Translations under genes and position numbers: made by a program
The notes under the pieces: generated by a model
Databases searched by the model: none
Told to the model about the DNA's origin: nothing
The model's input: only the letters and a program-made list of their open reading frames with translations
Assembly: GCF_002441715.1 (NCBI RefSeq)
Contig: NZ_JXJX01000012.1
Coordinates: 32,180 to 82,848 of the forward strand
DNA: 50,669 bases
From: Pseudolactococcus plantarum
GTDB lineage: Bacteria; Bacillota; Bacilli; Lactobacillales; Streptococcaceae
Reading direction: 5' to 3'
Part shown: piece after piece, positions 15,881-25,715 of the stretch
Layout: every line of letters begins with the position of its first letter
How positions within the stretch are numbered: position 1 is the first letter of the stretch

Positions 15881-16387
15881 TTTTGCTAAAATCTCAATTG
15901 ATGTCTTAGCCAGTATATTGTTTGTTAATGAGTTTCTCATGTCGTTATAGAAAAACCCTGGTGTTAAGTTAAGTTTTTCTTTTGAAGCGTAGACAGTTAA
16001 TGTATAATGATGATCTTTATCTGGTGGTGTAGGACCGACATAGTGTTGTGTGAGTTTAGGGTCTGTTTCACCCACAAATACGGAAGCAAAGCTATTTGTA
16101 CCTTGTATACCATCGGAGAGGTCAAGGCTAAAGTTTTCTGGAATGTATATCGTAGTACCAGTTGTTTTGACATTAGCAACTAACCAATGAATCCAAGAAA
16201 ACCCACAAACTGGCACAGCATCATGATCAATGAAAGAAAAAGATATATAGTGTGTGTCTGTTGGTAAGTCTTCAACACTAAATGGGAATGATAGGACAGG
16301 TTGATCTTTGTAGCGGTATGTATCTTCTGCATATTTTGAGTATTTTTCAGGTAAGTAATGTGCAACTGTATTTATTGTAAGTTTCAT
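15875..16387 (-). CDS. PEBP family protein (YbhB/YbcL, Raf-kinase-inhibitor-like)
   Basis: A 170-residue cytoplasmic beta-sandwich protein. The ligand pocket motifs are recognisable: SFSFIDHDAVPVCGFSWIHWLV and YVGPTPPDKDHHYTLTVYA. Bacterial members have no settled role. The ribosome site is poor (GAG close to the ATG). A perfect 13-base palindrome TATACAGTGTATA at 16455-16467 lies in its upstream region. Confidence 0.88.
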   Translation of the reverse strand: MKLTINTVAHYLPEKYSKYAEDTYRYKDQPVLSFPFSVEDLPTDTHYISFSFIDHDAVPVCGFSWIHWLVANVKTTGTTIYIPENFSLDLSDGIQGTNSFASVFVGETDPKLTQHYVGPTPPDKDHHYTLTVYASKEKLNLTPGFFYNDMRNSLTNNILAKTSIEILAKS

Positions 16388-16641
16388 TTTTTCTCAATTC
16401 ATCCATAATTCGTTTTTAATTTTAGCACTATCGGCAAGGTTATACAAGAAAAAATATACAGTGTATAACAATTGACCTAAGTATTAACTTTAGAGGGGAT
16501 TAACGAGTGAAGGTAATCTTCTGTTTTTAATTGTATTTATCACAAATGAGCATCCAGCACACTACTAATTTAGATAAAAAAGCAGAATTAATAAAGTGTA
16601 CTATGCTAAAAATCGCTTAACGATAGCATTTTGGCTATCTG

Positions 16642-16671
16642 TTGCAGCCTGTGATGATAAAGTGATATAAT
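16642..16671 (+). promoter_or_regulatory. Promoter of the acetyltransferase - ytoI operon (leaderless)
   Basis: TTGCAG (16642-16647), 18 bases, TATAAT (16666-16671), then six bases and ATG. A small GATAGC/GCTATC hairpin lies just upstream. Confidence 0.7.
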
Positions 16672-16677
16672 ACAGTT

Positions 16678-17220
16678 ATGAATATTTATGAACAATTGGC
16701 AACTTTCAATATTATCGAAACTGAAAGGTTACTCTTGCGGCCATTGTCGATGGCTGATGCAGCAGATATGTTTAGTTATGCGAGTCAAGCTGACAATTTA
16801 GTCTACGTGTTTCCAAAACACGATAATATAGCTCAGACAAGATTAATTATAGCCAATATGTTTATGAAGGCTCCTCTAGGGAAATGGGCGATTGAGCATA
16901 AAACTGATCATCAGATGATTGGGACGATTACGTTTGTGAAATTAGATGAAAAAAATCGTTCTGCAGAGATAGGCTATGTCCTCAATCAAAGGTATTGGGG
17001 ACAAGGCTTGATGACTGAAGTGGTTAAAACAATAGCTGAATTTTCTTTAGAGACATTTGGGTTAACCCATATCGATATTGTCGTTGATAGTGATAATTTA
17101 GGATCGATTAAGGTGGCTGAAAAAGCACAATTCCATAGTGTAGAAACCTATAAAGCACTAAGTCCTTACACCAAGGTACTGAAAGTCTTTAAAAGATACA
17201 GGAAGGGAAATCATGAGTAA
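16678..17220 (+). CDS. GNAT acetyltransferase, RimJ/RimL type
   Basis: A 180-residue GNAT protein of the RimJ/RimL class: N-terminal ETERLLLRPLSMADA, central IGTITFVKLDEKNRSAEIGYVLNQRYWGQGLMTEVVK and C-terminal SIKVAEKAQFHSVE. Members acetylate ribosomal proteins or other amines; the substrate here is unknown. A perfect promoter ends six bases before the ATG and there is no Shine-Dalgarno, predicting a leaderless mRNA. It overlaps ytoI by eight bases. Confidence 0.85.
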   Translation: MNIYEQLATFNIIETERLLLRPLSMADAADMFSYASQADNLVYVFPKHDNIAQTRLIIANMFMKAPLGKWAIEHKTDHQMIGTITFVKLDEKNRSAEIGYVLNQRYWGQGLMTEVVKTIAEFSLETFGLTHIDIVVDSDNLGSIKVAEKAQFHSVETYKALSPYTKVLKVFKRYRKGNHE

Positions 17221-18496
17221 ACATCAAGAGTTGTTGGATTATATCGATGATTTGGAAATCGGTAAAAAAGTCAGCGTTAGAGGCCTTGCTAATCGTCTCA
17301 GTGTGTCAGATGGTACAGCTTATCGAGCGATAAAAGAGGCCCAATCACGAGGACTTGTTTCTATAAATGATCGCTCTGGTACAACTCGTATCGCTAATCA
17401 AGCACAACGCGTTATCGAAACGCTGACTTTTGGTGAAATCTCAAAAATTGCTAGTGCAGAAGTGATGGCAGGTGAAGCAGGATTATCACAGGTATTCAGC
17501 AAATTTGCGATAGGTGCCATGACAAAGCAAAACATCCGAAAATATCTGACGCACGGTGGCTTATTAATCGTAGGCGATCGTACAGATATTCAGCTGCTAG
17601 CACTTGATGAAGAAAATGCTGTCTTGATCACAGGTGGTGTAGATATAGAGCCTGAGGTTTTAGCACGTGCTAATGCACAAGGTATTCCGGTGCTTAGAAC
17701 TGATTTTGATACCTTTACCGTAGCCAGTCGTATTAATCGGGCCTTATCAAATGAACTAATTAAAAAAGAGATTACAACTGTAGCAGATGTTTACCAAAGC
17801 AAAGCAGCTACCTTACTTGAAACGTCTACTGTCAAAGATTATTTAGATCTTGTGAAAAAGACGAATCAATCAAGATTTACCGTGCTGAACAAAGCGAATT
17901 ATGTTGTGGGTGTTGTGAGCATGCGTGATGTGACTGGTAAGAAAAACAGCACGACGATCGATAAAGTGATGACGTCACATCCAAGACTTGCAAAGTTTGA
18001 TATGACAGTTGCTTCAACTAGTCAAAAAATGATATTTGATGGGTATGATATGATGCCAGTTATCAACGCTGATAACACATTTGCAGGGATTATTAGTAAG
18101 TCTGACATGTTGCGTAGCATGCAAGAGTCGTCTGAGCAAAGCCAATTTTCACATACCTTATCTGATGAAGTGATTAATGCTGTGAAAGAAGTGCAGTCTT
18201 ATTATGCGTTTGTGGTTGAACCGTTTATGATGAATAATGTCGGAAATATCGCAAATGGGATGCTAGTTGAGATTATTAGCTATATTGCTGCGCGCGTGAT
18301 GACGAAAACGAAACGGAAAAATATTATTATCGAATCGATGACCCTATACTTTTTAGGTGCTGTATCTATTGATGATGAGTTGGAAGTCTTCCCAAAAATT
18401 ATTAGTGAAACACGACTTGGTGCGACGATCGATTTTGAGATCTATCTAGATTATCAAATTATTAGTAAGATTCTTGTCACTGTACAAATAAATTAA
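17213..18496 (+). CDS. ytoI: CBS-HotDog regulator-like protein YtoI
   Basis: A 427-residue cytoplasmic protein in the domain order of B. subtilis YtoI: winged-helix-like HTH (about 1-60), DRTGG domain (about 70-190), two CBS domains (about 190-310) and a hotdog thioesterase-like domain (about 315-427). CBS pairs usually bind adenine nucleotides. AGGAAGGG lies just before the ATG, inside the upstream gene. As in Bacillus it is next to nrnA, suggesting a link to nucleotide turnover; actual function is unknown. Confidence 0.88.
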   Translation: MSKHQELLDYIDDLEIGKKVSVRGLANRLSVSDGTAYRAIKEAQSRGLVSINDRSGTTRIANQAQRVIETLTFGEISKIASAEVMAGEAGLSQVFSKFAIGAMTKQNIRKYLTHGGLLIVGDRTDIQLLALDEENAVLITGGVDIEPEVLARANAQGIPVLRTDFDTFTVASRINRALSNELIKKEITTVADVYQSKAATLLETSTVKDYLDLVKKTNQSRFTVLNKANYVVGVVSMRDVTGKKNSTTIDKVMTSHPRLAKFDMTVASTSQKMIFDGYDMMPVINADNTFAGIISKSDMLRSMQESSEQSQFSHTLSDEVINAVKEVQSYYAFVVEPFMMNNVGNIANGMLVEIISYIAARVMTKTKRKNIIIESMTLYFLGAVSIDDELEVFPKIISETRLGATIDFEIYLDYQIISKILVTVQIN

Positions 18497-18512
18497 CATT
18501 AAGGAATAAAAC

Positions 18513-19448
18513 ATGAATGAGATACTACAAAAAATAAACGCATATGACGAGATCATCATACATCGACATCAAAATCCGGATCCTGATGCCTTAGGCAGTC
18601 AGTTAGGTCTCAGAGAAATCCTCAGGACTAATTTCCCGGAAAAACAGATTAATGCTGTGGGATTTGATGAGCCGAGTTTATCCTTTTTAGGCGTGATGGA
18701 TCAAGTATCAGACCTTGAGTTTAAAGGTAAATTAGTCATCGTGACAGATACTGCTAATACCTCAAGAATCGATGACAAACGCTATCAAACAGGCGACTTT
18801 TTGATCAAAATTGACCATCATCCAAATGATGATGCGTATGGTGATTTACGATTTGTAGATACAACAGCAAGTTCTGCCTCAGAAATTATTGCTAATTTTG
18901 CTTTTGAGCATCACTTAACAGTTTCTCCTGCAGCAGCTAAACTCTTATATGCAGGTATTGTTGGGGATACTGGGCGTTTTCTATATCCAGCCACAACACC
19001 TAAAACACTCTATACTGCTGCAAAATTAGCAGAACGAGAGTTTGATCGTGCGGGACTGATGAGAGAGATGGATAGCTTCGATATGAAAATCGCGAGGCTA
19101 CAAGGCTATGTCTATGAAAATCTAGATATCTCAGGAGAAGGTGTTGCACGTATCGTCATCACCCAAGACTTTATGAAAAAACATGAGATAACTGACGCTG
19201 AAACATCCGCTATTGTGTCAGCACCTGGCAAGATTTCTGAGATTAAGACTTGGGCTATTTTTGTAGAGCAGGCAGATGGTCATTACCGAGTTCGCATGAG
19301 ATCTAAAGAGGCAACAATAAATGAGATTGCTAAATTACATGGTGGCGGTGGACACCCCTTAGCTAGTGGGGCCAATAGTTATTCTTTAGCAGAAAATGAT
19401 GAAATTTTTGAGCAATTAAGACATAATTTAGTCGCTTTTAAGAAATAG
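18513..19448 (+). CDS. nrnA: Bifunctional oligoribonuclease / pAp phosphatase NrnA
   Basis: A 311-residue DHH-DHHA1 phosphoesterase that degrades nanoRNA and 3'-phosphoadenosine 5'-phosphate. Metal-binding motifs: HRHQNPDPDALGSQ at residues 17-30, VTDTANTSR, DHHPNDD, and the DHHA1 signature GGGGHPLASGA near 275-285. Length is standard. It is 16 bases after ytoI, preceded by AAGGA. The leaderless promoter of the next gene begins at its stop codon. Confidence 0.95.
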   Translation: MNEILQKINAYDEIIIHRHQNPDPDALGSQLGLREILRTNFPEKQINAVGFDEPSLSFLGVMDQVSDLEFKGKLVIVTDTANTSRIDDKRYQTGDFLIKIDHHPNDDAYGDLRFVDTTASSASEIIANFAFEHHLTVSPAAAKLLYAGIVGDTGRFLYPATTPKTLYTAAKLAEREFDRAGLMREMDSFDMKIARLQGYVYENLDISGEGVARIVITQDFMKKHEITDAETSAIVSAPGKISEIKTWAIFVEQADGHYRVRMRSKEATINEIAKLHGGGGHPLASGANSYSLAENDEIFEQLRHNLVAFKK

Positions 19449-19457
19449 TGGTATAAT
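19449..19457 (+). promoter_or_regulatory. HD-domain gene extended -10 promoter (leaderless)
   Basis: TGG followed by TATAAT (19452-19457), directly after the nrnA stop codon and six bases before the ATG. TTAGTC at 19428-19433 is a weak -35 with 18-base spacing. Confidence 0.6.
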
Positions 19458-19463
19458 AAAGGT

Positions 19464-19973
19464 ATGAATAAAAAAGATTTTCCATGGTTATATGATGCTG
19501 AGTATATGTCGTATGTGGCTCCACTGTTAGATACAGCAGAAGTACAAAAATTGGATGAATTCACACATCACTATATCTCTACGCGTTTATTACATTCTTT
19601 AAACGTGAGTTATACGTCTTATAAAATCACTAAAAAATTTGGTTGGAATAAAAAAGCGACAGCCCGTGCCGGTCTTTTGCATGACCTTTTTTATTACGAT
19701 TGGCGTGAAACGAAATTCGATGAAGGTAGTCATGCCTATGTTCATCCCAGAATTGCCTATCAAAATGCAAAAAAAATTACACACATCTCTAAACTTGAAA
19801 AAGATATCATCATCAAACATATGTGGGGAGCAACAATTGCGCCACCGCGCTACAAAGAAAGTTTTGTTGTCACTTTTGTAGATGATTATGTAGCGATTAA
19901 GGAATGGTCACAGTTGATGAGACTAAAATGGCGCTATCGTAAACACCTGAGGAAAGAAAAAATTAGTCAATGA
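19464..19973 (+). CDS. HD-domain phosphohydrolase-like protein
   Basis: A 169-residue cytoplasmic protein with an HD fold: His44 in RLLHS, the His-Asp pair at 73-74 (LLHDLFYYDW), HMWGA and FVDDYVA as later metal-ligand regions. HD proteins of this size hydrolyse nucleotides or phosphomonoesters; substrate unknown. It looks leaderless. Its TGA overlaps the ATG of the following hotdog gene (ATGA), so both are co-translated. Confidence 0.8.
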   Translation: MNKKDFPWLYDAEYMSYVAPLLDTAEVQKLDEFTHHYISTRLLHSLNVSYTSYKITKKFGWNKKATARAGLLHDLFYYDWRETKFDEGSHAYVHPRIAYQNAKKITHISKLEKDIIIKHMWGATIAPPRYKESFVVTFVDDYVAIKEWSQLMRLKWRYRKHLRKEKISQ

Positions 19974-20425
19974 AATTGCAAAATCAAGATATAAAAGTTG
20001 GTAAAACAATAGATGAATTGGTAGAAGGTGAGACATTTAGCCTATCTGAAACGATCAAAAACCGAGATATTTTATTATATCTCGGTCTTACGAATGATGA
20101 CAATCCACTTTATTTACAGTATGATTATATTAAGGAACTTGGGTTGACTAAACCGGTTGTCCCAACTGCTTTGATTTTTGGGATCATCACGTCAACCATC
20201 AACAAACACTTACCTGGACCAGGTAGTCATGTTGTGAACGTGAATCTAAACTTGATCGAAAAAATATTTCGTAATGATTTGTTGAGTTTTAATTTTGAAA
20301 TTATCAAAATTGATACCAACAAAGATTTAGTCACGATCAACATCGAAATCGTCAGAAATGATGAACGTGTTGCTGACGCTATCGTCTTGGTACAGCCACC
20401 TTTACCAGAAAGCGAATTGGGTTGA
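19970..20425 (+). CDS. Hotdog-fold (MaoC-like) protein
   Basis: A 151-residue protein with the MaoC-type hotdog pattern: VGKTIDELVEGETFSLSETI, the hydratase-like segment YLGLTNDDNPLYLQYDY, and VVPTALIFGIITSTINKHLPGPGSHV. The Asp/His dyad of enoyl-CoA hydratases is only partly present (DDNP but no nearby His), so catalysis is uncertain. It is coupled to the HD gene by an ATGA overlap. Confidence 0.65.
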   Translation: MKLQNQDIKVGKTIDELVEGETFSLSETIKNRDILLYLGLTNDDNPLYLQYDYIKELGLTKPVVPTALIFGIITSTINKHLPGPGSHVVNVNLNLIEKIFRNDLLSFNFEIIKIDTNKDLVTINIEIVRNDERVADAIVLVQPPLPESELG

Positions 20426-20488
20426 TTGTGTAGTAACAAAAAACAAGTTTCCGAAGGTATTATGAATACTATAACAGAAAGGGATTAT

Positions 20489-21196
20489 ATGGATAATCAA
20501 ATTTTTGAAACAAATCAACAAACAGGGAAGTTCTCACTTGCTGATTTCTTCGCTCGCATCTATGCTTTAGTAGGTATGGGGATTGCGGTGAGTGCAGTTG
20601 TAGCGTTTATTACACTGACTATGTTTGCTGAAAATATCGCAACTATTTTAACAACAAGTTCATGGATTTTATTTGTATTATGGATCATTGAGATGATCTT
20701 AGTTGTTGCGGTGACGCCAATGGCGATAAAGAATTCTCCTATGGCGCTACCAGCCTTCATTGCTTTTTCAGCACTGAACGGCTTCACCTTAAGTTTTACC
20801 TTAGCCTATTTTGATATCTCAACGATTTCGATTGCATTTGCAATATCGGCTGGTATGTTCTTTGTTTTATCGTTATTTGGTAAAACAACAAAACGTGATT
20901 TATCAGGTGTTGGGAAAGCGATGTTTGCAGCCTTGATCGGTATTATTATCGCAAGTGTTGTAAATCTATTTGTTGGCTCATCAGGTATGGAGTTCTTCAT
21001 TTCTATCATTACGGTTATCGTCTTCTCAGGTTTAATCGCTTGGGATAATCAAAAAATAGAAAAGATTTACTACCAAGCAAATGGTAATGTAACCGATGGT
21101 TGGGCAGTTAGTATGGCCCTTAGCCTGTATCTAGATTTCATCAACTTGTTTATTTCAATCTTAAGAATCTTAGGTGTAACAAGTAGTAGAGATTAA
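20489..21196 (+). CDS. Bax inhibitor-1/YccA family membrane protein
   Basis: About 235 residues with seven predicted membrane helices and the family pattern: FFARIYALVGMGIAVSA at the first helix, FIAFSALNGFTLSF in the middle and IAWDNQKIEKIYYQ, SLYLDFINLFISILRILG at the end. Members act as pH-dependent Ca2+ leak or stress-related proteins. The start at 20489 is preferred because GAAAGGGA lies just upstream and the protein MDNQIFETNQ then matches normal length; the open frame extends 21 codons upstream. Confidence 0.88.
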   Translation: MDNQIFETNQQTGKFSLADFFARIYALVGMGIAVSAVVAFITLTMFAENIATILTTSSWILFVLWIIEMILVVAVTPMAIKNSPMALPAFIAFSALNGFTLSFTLAYFDISTISIAFAISAGMFFVLSLFGKTTKRDLSGVGKAMFAALIGIIIASVVNLFVGSSGMEFFISIITVIVFSGLIAWDNQKIEKIYYQANGNVTDGWAVSMALSLYLDFINLFISILRILGVTSSRD

Positions 21197-21212
21197 CCTA
21201 ATAACTTATAGA

Positions 21213-21238
21213 GACATCTCATTTTGAGATGTTTTTTT
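21213..21238 (+). terminator. Terminator of the Bax-inhibitor-1 gene
   Basis: ACATCTCA-TTT-TGAGATGT followed by eight T. Confidence 0.9.
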
Positions 21239-21265
21239 TTGATATAAAAGAGCTTTTTGAACATC

Positions 21266-21303
21266 AAAAAACTCTCTCATCAAACATGATGAGAGAGTTT
21301 TAT
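21266..21303 (-). terminator. ldh terminator
   Basis: A stem of about 15 bp (21268-21282 with 21287-21301), loop AACA, A/T runs on both sides. Confidence 0.9.
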
Positions 21304-21324
21304 ATTTATAAAAATATAATTGAC

Positions 21325-22344
<1,020 letters not shown>

Positions 22345-22356
22345 TCAACCACGTAA

Positions 22357-22385
22357 ATTATAACATATAAATGGTAGCTTGTCAG
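22357..22385 (-). promoter_or_regulatory. ldh promoter
   Basis: Minus strand CTGACA (22385-22380), 17 bases, TATAAT (22362-22357) with TGT before it. A near-consensus, extended -10 promoter fitting a highly expressed gene. Confidence 0.85.
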
Positions 22386-22442
22386 TTAGAAAATAAAAAT
22401 TTTTCAAGAAAATTACTGAAACCGTTTTCTTGATGAACACAG

Positions 22443-24074
22443 TTATTTCGTTGCCCTCATAGCTTGTATCTTGTTTTCTTCTGCAGTCACGCGGACAGTT
22501 TGTTGACCGACGTAAGTGACAAAACCTGGTGGTGTACCAGTCGGTTTATGTAGTTTTTTGACATCGATCATATCGACTTGTACAAGATTTGAAAGGCGAG
22601 CTTTTGAAAAATAAGCAGCCAGTTCAGCCGCCTCGGTAATCGTTTCGTCAGAAGGCGTTGGATTACCAGTGATGAGGACGTGCGAGCCAGGAATATCTTT
22701 AGCATGAAACCAAAGGTCGCCTTTTCGGGACAGTTTAAAACTGACTTGCTCGTTTTGCAAGTTATTTTTACCAACAAGGATGACTGTACCGTCTGTCGCA
22801 ATATATTTTTCAGGTGGTAGTAGTTTTTGTTTTTTGTTAGTTCTGTGTTTTTGTTTGATAAATCCGGTTTGAATTAACTCTTCTCTGATATCTGTGATCT
22901 CAGCAACTGTTGCCTGTTTCAAAGCATTTTCAACAGATTCCAAATAAGTGATCGTTTGTTTGGTTGTATCGATTTGTTGATCTAAAAATTTGACGGCCTG
23001 TTTAAGTTTGGCATATCGATGGAAATATTTTTGTGCGTTTTGATTAGGGGTAAGGGCTGGATTCAGTGCAATTTCAAGCGGTTCATTGGTATAGTAATTA
23101 TCTAAGGTAATACTTGTTTTATTATTGGGCACTTGATGTAGAAAAGTGGTTAACAACTCGCCTTTTTGTCTAAAAGTTTCAGCATTTGCAGTTGCCTGTA
23201 ACTCTTTCAGCTGTTTTTTTAGTTTTTTACGATTTTTATCTAACTCGCCAGTCACTTTTCGGATGACCTCTCCAGCGACTTGTCGAACACGATCACGTTC
23301 AGCTTTATTCCGATAATAAGTATCTAACATATCAGATAGCGTATCAAAGCGTTCGTAGTGTTCAGAAAGGGCAATAGCCGAAAACGTATCGTTATCATAG
23401 ATACTAGGAATAGGCGTTGTTAAGACAGATTTAAACTCAGCTAAACTTAACTGAGATAGTGTAGCGGCGCTATCACGACCAATCCCTTGGAAACTTTCTT
23501 GCAAGTTTGCTTTTGTCTGAAGGATTTCAAATAGTTTTTCATCAGACACTGAAAAAGGGTTTAGTTTGCCATCATCTGGTGGTGCGATATAAGTGGCACC
23601 AGGTAGAATTGTTCTATACTTATTTTGAGAAAAACCGACATGTTTAATGGATTCTAATATCTTATTTGACTGTCTATCTATCAAAATGATATGACTATGT
23701 TTTCCCATAATCTCTGAAATTAGAGCAATTTTCATGCTATCACCGATTTCATTTTTTGAAGAGATTTCAAAGATGATTTGTCTGTCATTATTGACTTGAT
23801 AAATATTTTCAATAAACGCACCACTGAGGTATTTACGTAGAATCATGGTAAAAGTGGACGGTGTTTTGGGATTTTCAAATACTGTATTTGTGAGCTGAAT
23901 CCGATTAAAGGTAGGATGAGCAGAAATCAATAATTTATGTGATTTTTGTTGGCTACGTACTTGTAATACCAGTTCATGACTGAATACTTGGTTGACCTTT
24001 TGGATACGACCGCCAATTAATGTATCAGCTAATGCTTTGGTCATATGGTGTAAAAAAATACCATCGAATGACAT
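22443..24074 (-). CDS. rqcH: Rqc2-homologue RqcH (NFACT protein, fibronectin-binding FbpA family)
   Basis: A 543-residue protein of ribosome-associated quality control, adding alanine tails to nascent chains on stalled 50S subunits. NFACT-N begins MSFDGIFLHHMTKALADTLIGGRI; a coiled-coil rich in Lys/Glu lies at about 255-380; the NFACT-R region contains KYIATDGTVILVGKNN, RKGDLWFHAKDIPGSHVLI and the tail FVTYVGQQTVRV. Homologues were first named fibronectin-binding proteins. AGGTGA lies five bases before the ATG. Confidence 0.95.
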   Translation of the reverse strand: MSFDGIFLHHMTKALADTLIGGRIQKVNQVFSHELVLQVRSQQKSHKLLISAHPTFNRIQLTNTVFENPKTPSTFTMILRKYLSGAFIENIYQVNNDRQIIFEISSKNEIGDSMKIALISEIMGKHSHIILIDRQSNKILESIKHVGFSQNKYRTILPGATYIAPPDDGKLNPFSVSDEKLFEILQTKANLQESFQGIGRDSAATLSQLSLAEFKSVLTTPIPSIYDNDTFSAIALSEHYERFDTLSDMLDTYYRNKAERDRVRQVAGEVIRKVTGELDKNRKKLKKQLKELQATANAETFRQKGELLTTFLHQVPNNKTSITLDNYYTNEPLEIALNPALTPNQNAQKYFHRYAKLKQAVKFLDQQIDTTKQTITYLESVENALKQATVAEITDIREELIQTGFIKQKHRTNKKQKLLPPEKYIATDGTVILVGKNNLQNEQVSFKLSRKGDLWFHAKDIPGSHVLITGNPTPSDETITEAAELAAYFSKARLSNLVQVDMIDVKKLHKPTGTPPGFVTYVGQQTVRVTAEENKIQAMRATK

Positions 24075-24173
24075 ATATCACCTATTTCTATTTCAGACAA
24101 AAAATGAGTAGTTATCTTCATATTTTATCTGACCGAGTTTTAATATTGTATAATCCTATTTTATCAGAATTTT

Positions 24174-24202
24174 TTGTAAAATGTCTCATTTTCCGTTATA
24201 AT
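24174..24202 (+). promoter_or_regulatory. Promoter of the small anchored protein gene (leaderless)
   Basis: TTGTAA (24174-24179), 17 bases, TATAAT (24197-24202), six bases, ATG. A GGAG overlaps the space but is only two bases from the ATG. Confidence 0.65.
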
Positions 24203-24208
24203 GGAGAC

Positions 24209-24661
24209 ATGACTAGAAAATTAAGCATCATTGGTGCATCGTTAATTGTTATTTTTCTGATCTTTATTTTGACGCCAGGCATGCAACATCGTATTCGACT
24301 TGAGGAAATGAAAGTTGTTCCTAAAGTGACAACAACTGATCATGTTCTAGCAGTACCAGAAAACAATGTTAAAAATTTAGTCTTGACTCAAAAAAACGTC
24401 ACAGTTATCCTATTAAATGCTAAAAATACTGGGTTAAATAAACGCTTCGATACCTTCGTAAATCAACAACCTACTTTAGGTCTTACAAAAAAAGTCTATG
24501 TTTTTCAAGACTTGTATCGTGATAAGTTTATTGCGTCATTAGCCCTTGATGATAGCGCAATTAACATTGTGACTTTTCAAGATGGTGTGAAACAATCAGA
24601 GATCAAGATAACAGATCAAACTAAGATTGACGATAAACTATTTGCCCAACTTAAATCGTAA
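24209..24661 (+). CDS. Small membrane-anchored extracellular protein, unknown function
   Basis: A 150-residue protein with one N-terminal membrane helix (about 5-24) and an extracellular part of about 120 residues with alternating strands and helices (VKNLVLTQKNVTVILLNAKN, KKVYVFQDLYRDKFIASLAL). The pattern recalls a thioredoxin-like fold without a CxxC motif; no family assigned. The start is set by the promoter; the frame is open far upstream without a ribosome site. It precedes the ABC transporter operon by 67 bases. Confidence 0.65.
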   Translation: MTRKLSIIGASLIVIFLIFILTPGMQHRIRLEEMKVVPKVTTTDHVLAVPENNVKNLVLTQKNVTVILLNAKNTGLNKRFDTFVNQQPTLGLTKKVYVFQDLYRDKFIASLALDDSAINIVTFQDGVKQSEIKITDQTKIDDKLFAQLKS

Positions 24662-24728
24662 TGAATAGCTATAGCAGCTGGTTTCAAACCACTGTTATTG
24701 ATACAGTAAGAGGAGTATAGAAGGTAAA

Positions 24729-25715
24729 ATGAAGAATAAAAAAATGTTACTTGTTGTCGGGTTAATTATCATTATTGGTATTTTATCGGTTATGATTCCC
24801 AAATTTATGAAGCAACAAAACACTGTCAAAAATGATCAAGTTAAAGTTGGTGTCTTACAATTTGTGACGCATCCTGCTTTAGATGAAATTTATGCCGGTA
24901 TCAAAGAAGGTTTAGCTGATGAAGGCTATGCTAAAGCAAAAATTAACTTTTATAATGCTCAAGCAGATCAATCAAAAGTCACAACGATGTCAAGCCAATT
25001 AGTAGATCAAAAAAATAATGTATTGATAGGTATTGCGACTCCTTCAGCACAAGGGTTAGTCAATGCGACATCAGATATCCCTGTTATCATGGGGGCAGTT
25101 TCTGATCCAGTTGGTGCAAAGTTAATCAAAAATGTTAAAAAACCTGAAGGTAATATCACAGGTGTGTCTGATAAATTCCCAGTCGATAAAGAAATTGAGT
25201 TGATTAAATCATTGACACCTAATGTTAAAAAGATTGGTGTCTTGTATAGTTCTTCTGAGGATAACTCAAAATCACAAGTCGCAGAATTTAAAAAAGAAGC
25301 TGCTGAAAAAGGTCTTGAAGTTTCAGAATATGCCGTGTCATCTACTAATGATGTGACGACAATCGTAAATGTTGCCTTATCAAAAGAAGATGCGATTTAT
25401 GTGCCAGTAGATAACACAATCGCATCAGCATTTTCAACTGTTATTGCATTATCAAATGCGGCTAAAAAACCAGTTTTCCCATCTGTTGATACGATGGTTG
25501 CACAAGGTGGTTTAGCAGCTGTAACGATTAATCAACATGATTTAGGTGTTGCAACAGGTAAGATGGCAGCACAAGTTTTAAAAGGTAAAAAAGTATCAGA
25601 GTTACCAGTTGAATTCTATAATAAAACAACACCAGTAGCGAATAAAGATACAGCTAAACTTTTAGGGATTACGATTCCAGAAAAATATAAAGAAGTTGCG
25701 GTAGAGAAAAAATGA
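24729..25715 (+). CDS. trpX: ABC transporter substrate-binding protein, TrpX type
   Basis: A 328-residue extracellular binding protein of the TrpX/ABC_sub_bind family, in other lactic acid bacteria linked to tryptophan uptake. It has the typical core: VGVLQFVTHPALDEIYAGIKEGL, IGIATPSAQGL, GAVSDPVGAKL, and TPNVKKIGVLY. There is a hydrophobic N-terminal segment (about 5-24) but no lipobox cysteine, so it is probably tethered by an uncleaved helix. The stop overlaps the permease ATG. No T-box fits in the 67 bases upstream, so tryptophan specificity is inferred from family only. Confidence 0.82.
   Translation: MKNKKMLLVVGLIIIIGILSVMIPKFMKQQNTVKNDQVKVGVLQFVTHPALDEIYAGIKEGLADEGYAKAKINFYNAQADQSKVTTMSSQLVDQKNNVLIGIATPSAQGLVNATSDIPVIMGAVSDPVGAKLIKNVKKPEGNITGVSDKFPVDKEIELIKSLTPNVKKIGVLYSSSEDNSKSQVAEFKKEAAEKGLEVSEYAVSSTNDVTTIVNVALSKEDAIYVPVDNTIASAFSTVIALSNAAKKPVFPSVDTMVAQGGLAAVTINQHDLGVATGKMAAQVLKGKKVSELPVEFYNKTTPVANKDTAKLLGITIPEKYKEVAVEKK

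Noticed and set aside
24020-24208. N-terminal extension of the 150-aa anchored protein
   Set aside because: It overlaps rqcH on the other strand and lies upstream of the promoter whose +1 is the ATG at 24209.
24662-24728. T-box before the TrpX-type operon
   Set aside because: Only 67 bases are available and no T-box sequence or terminator is present.
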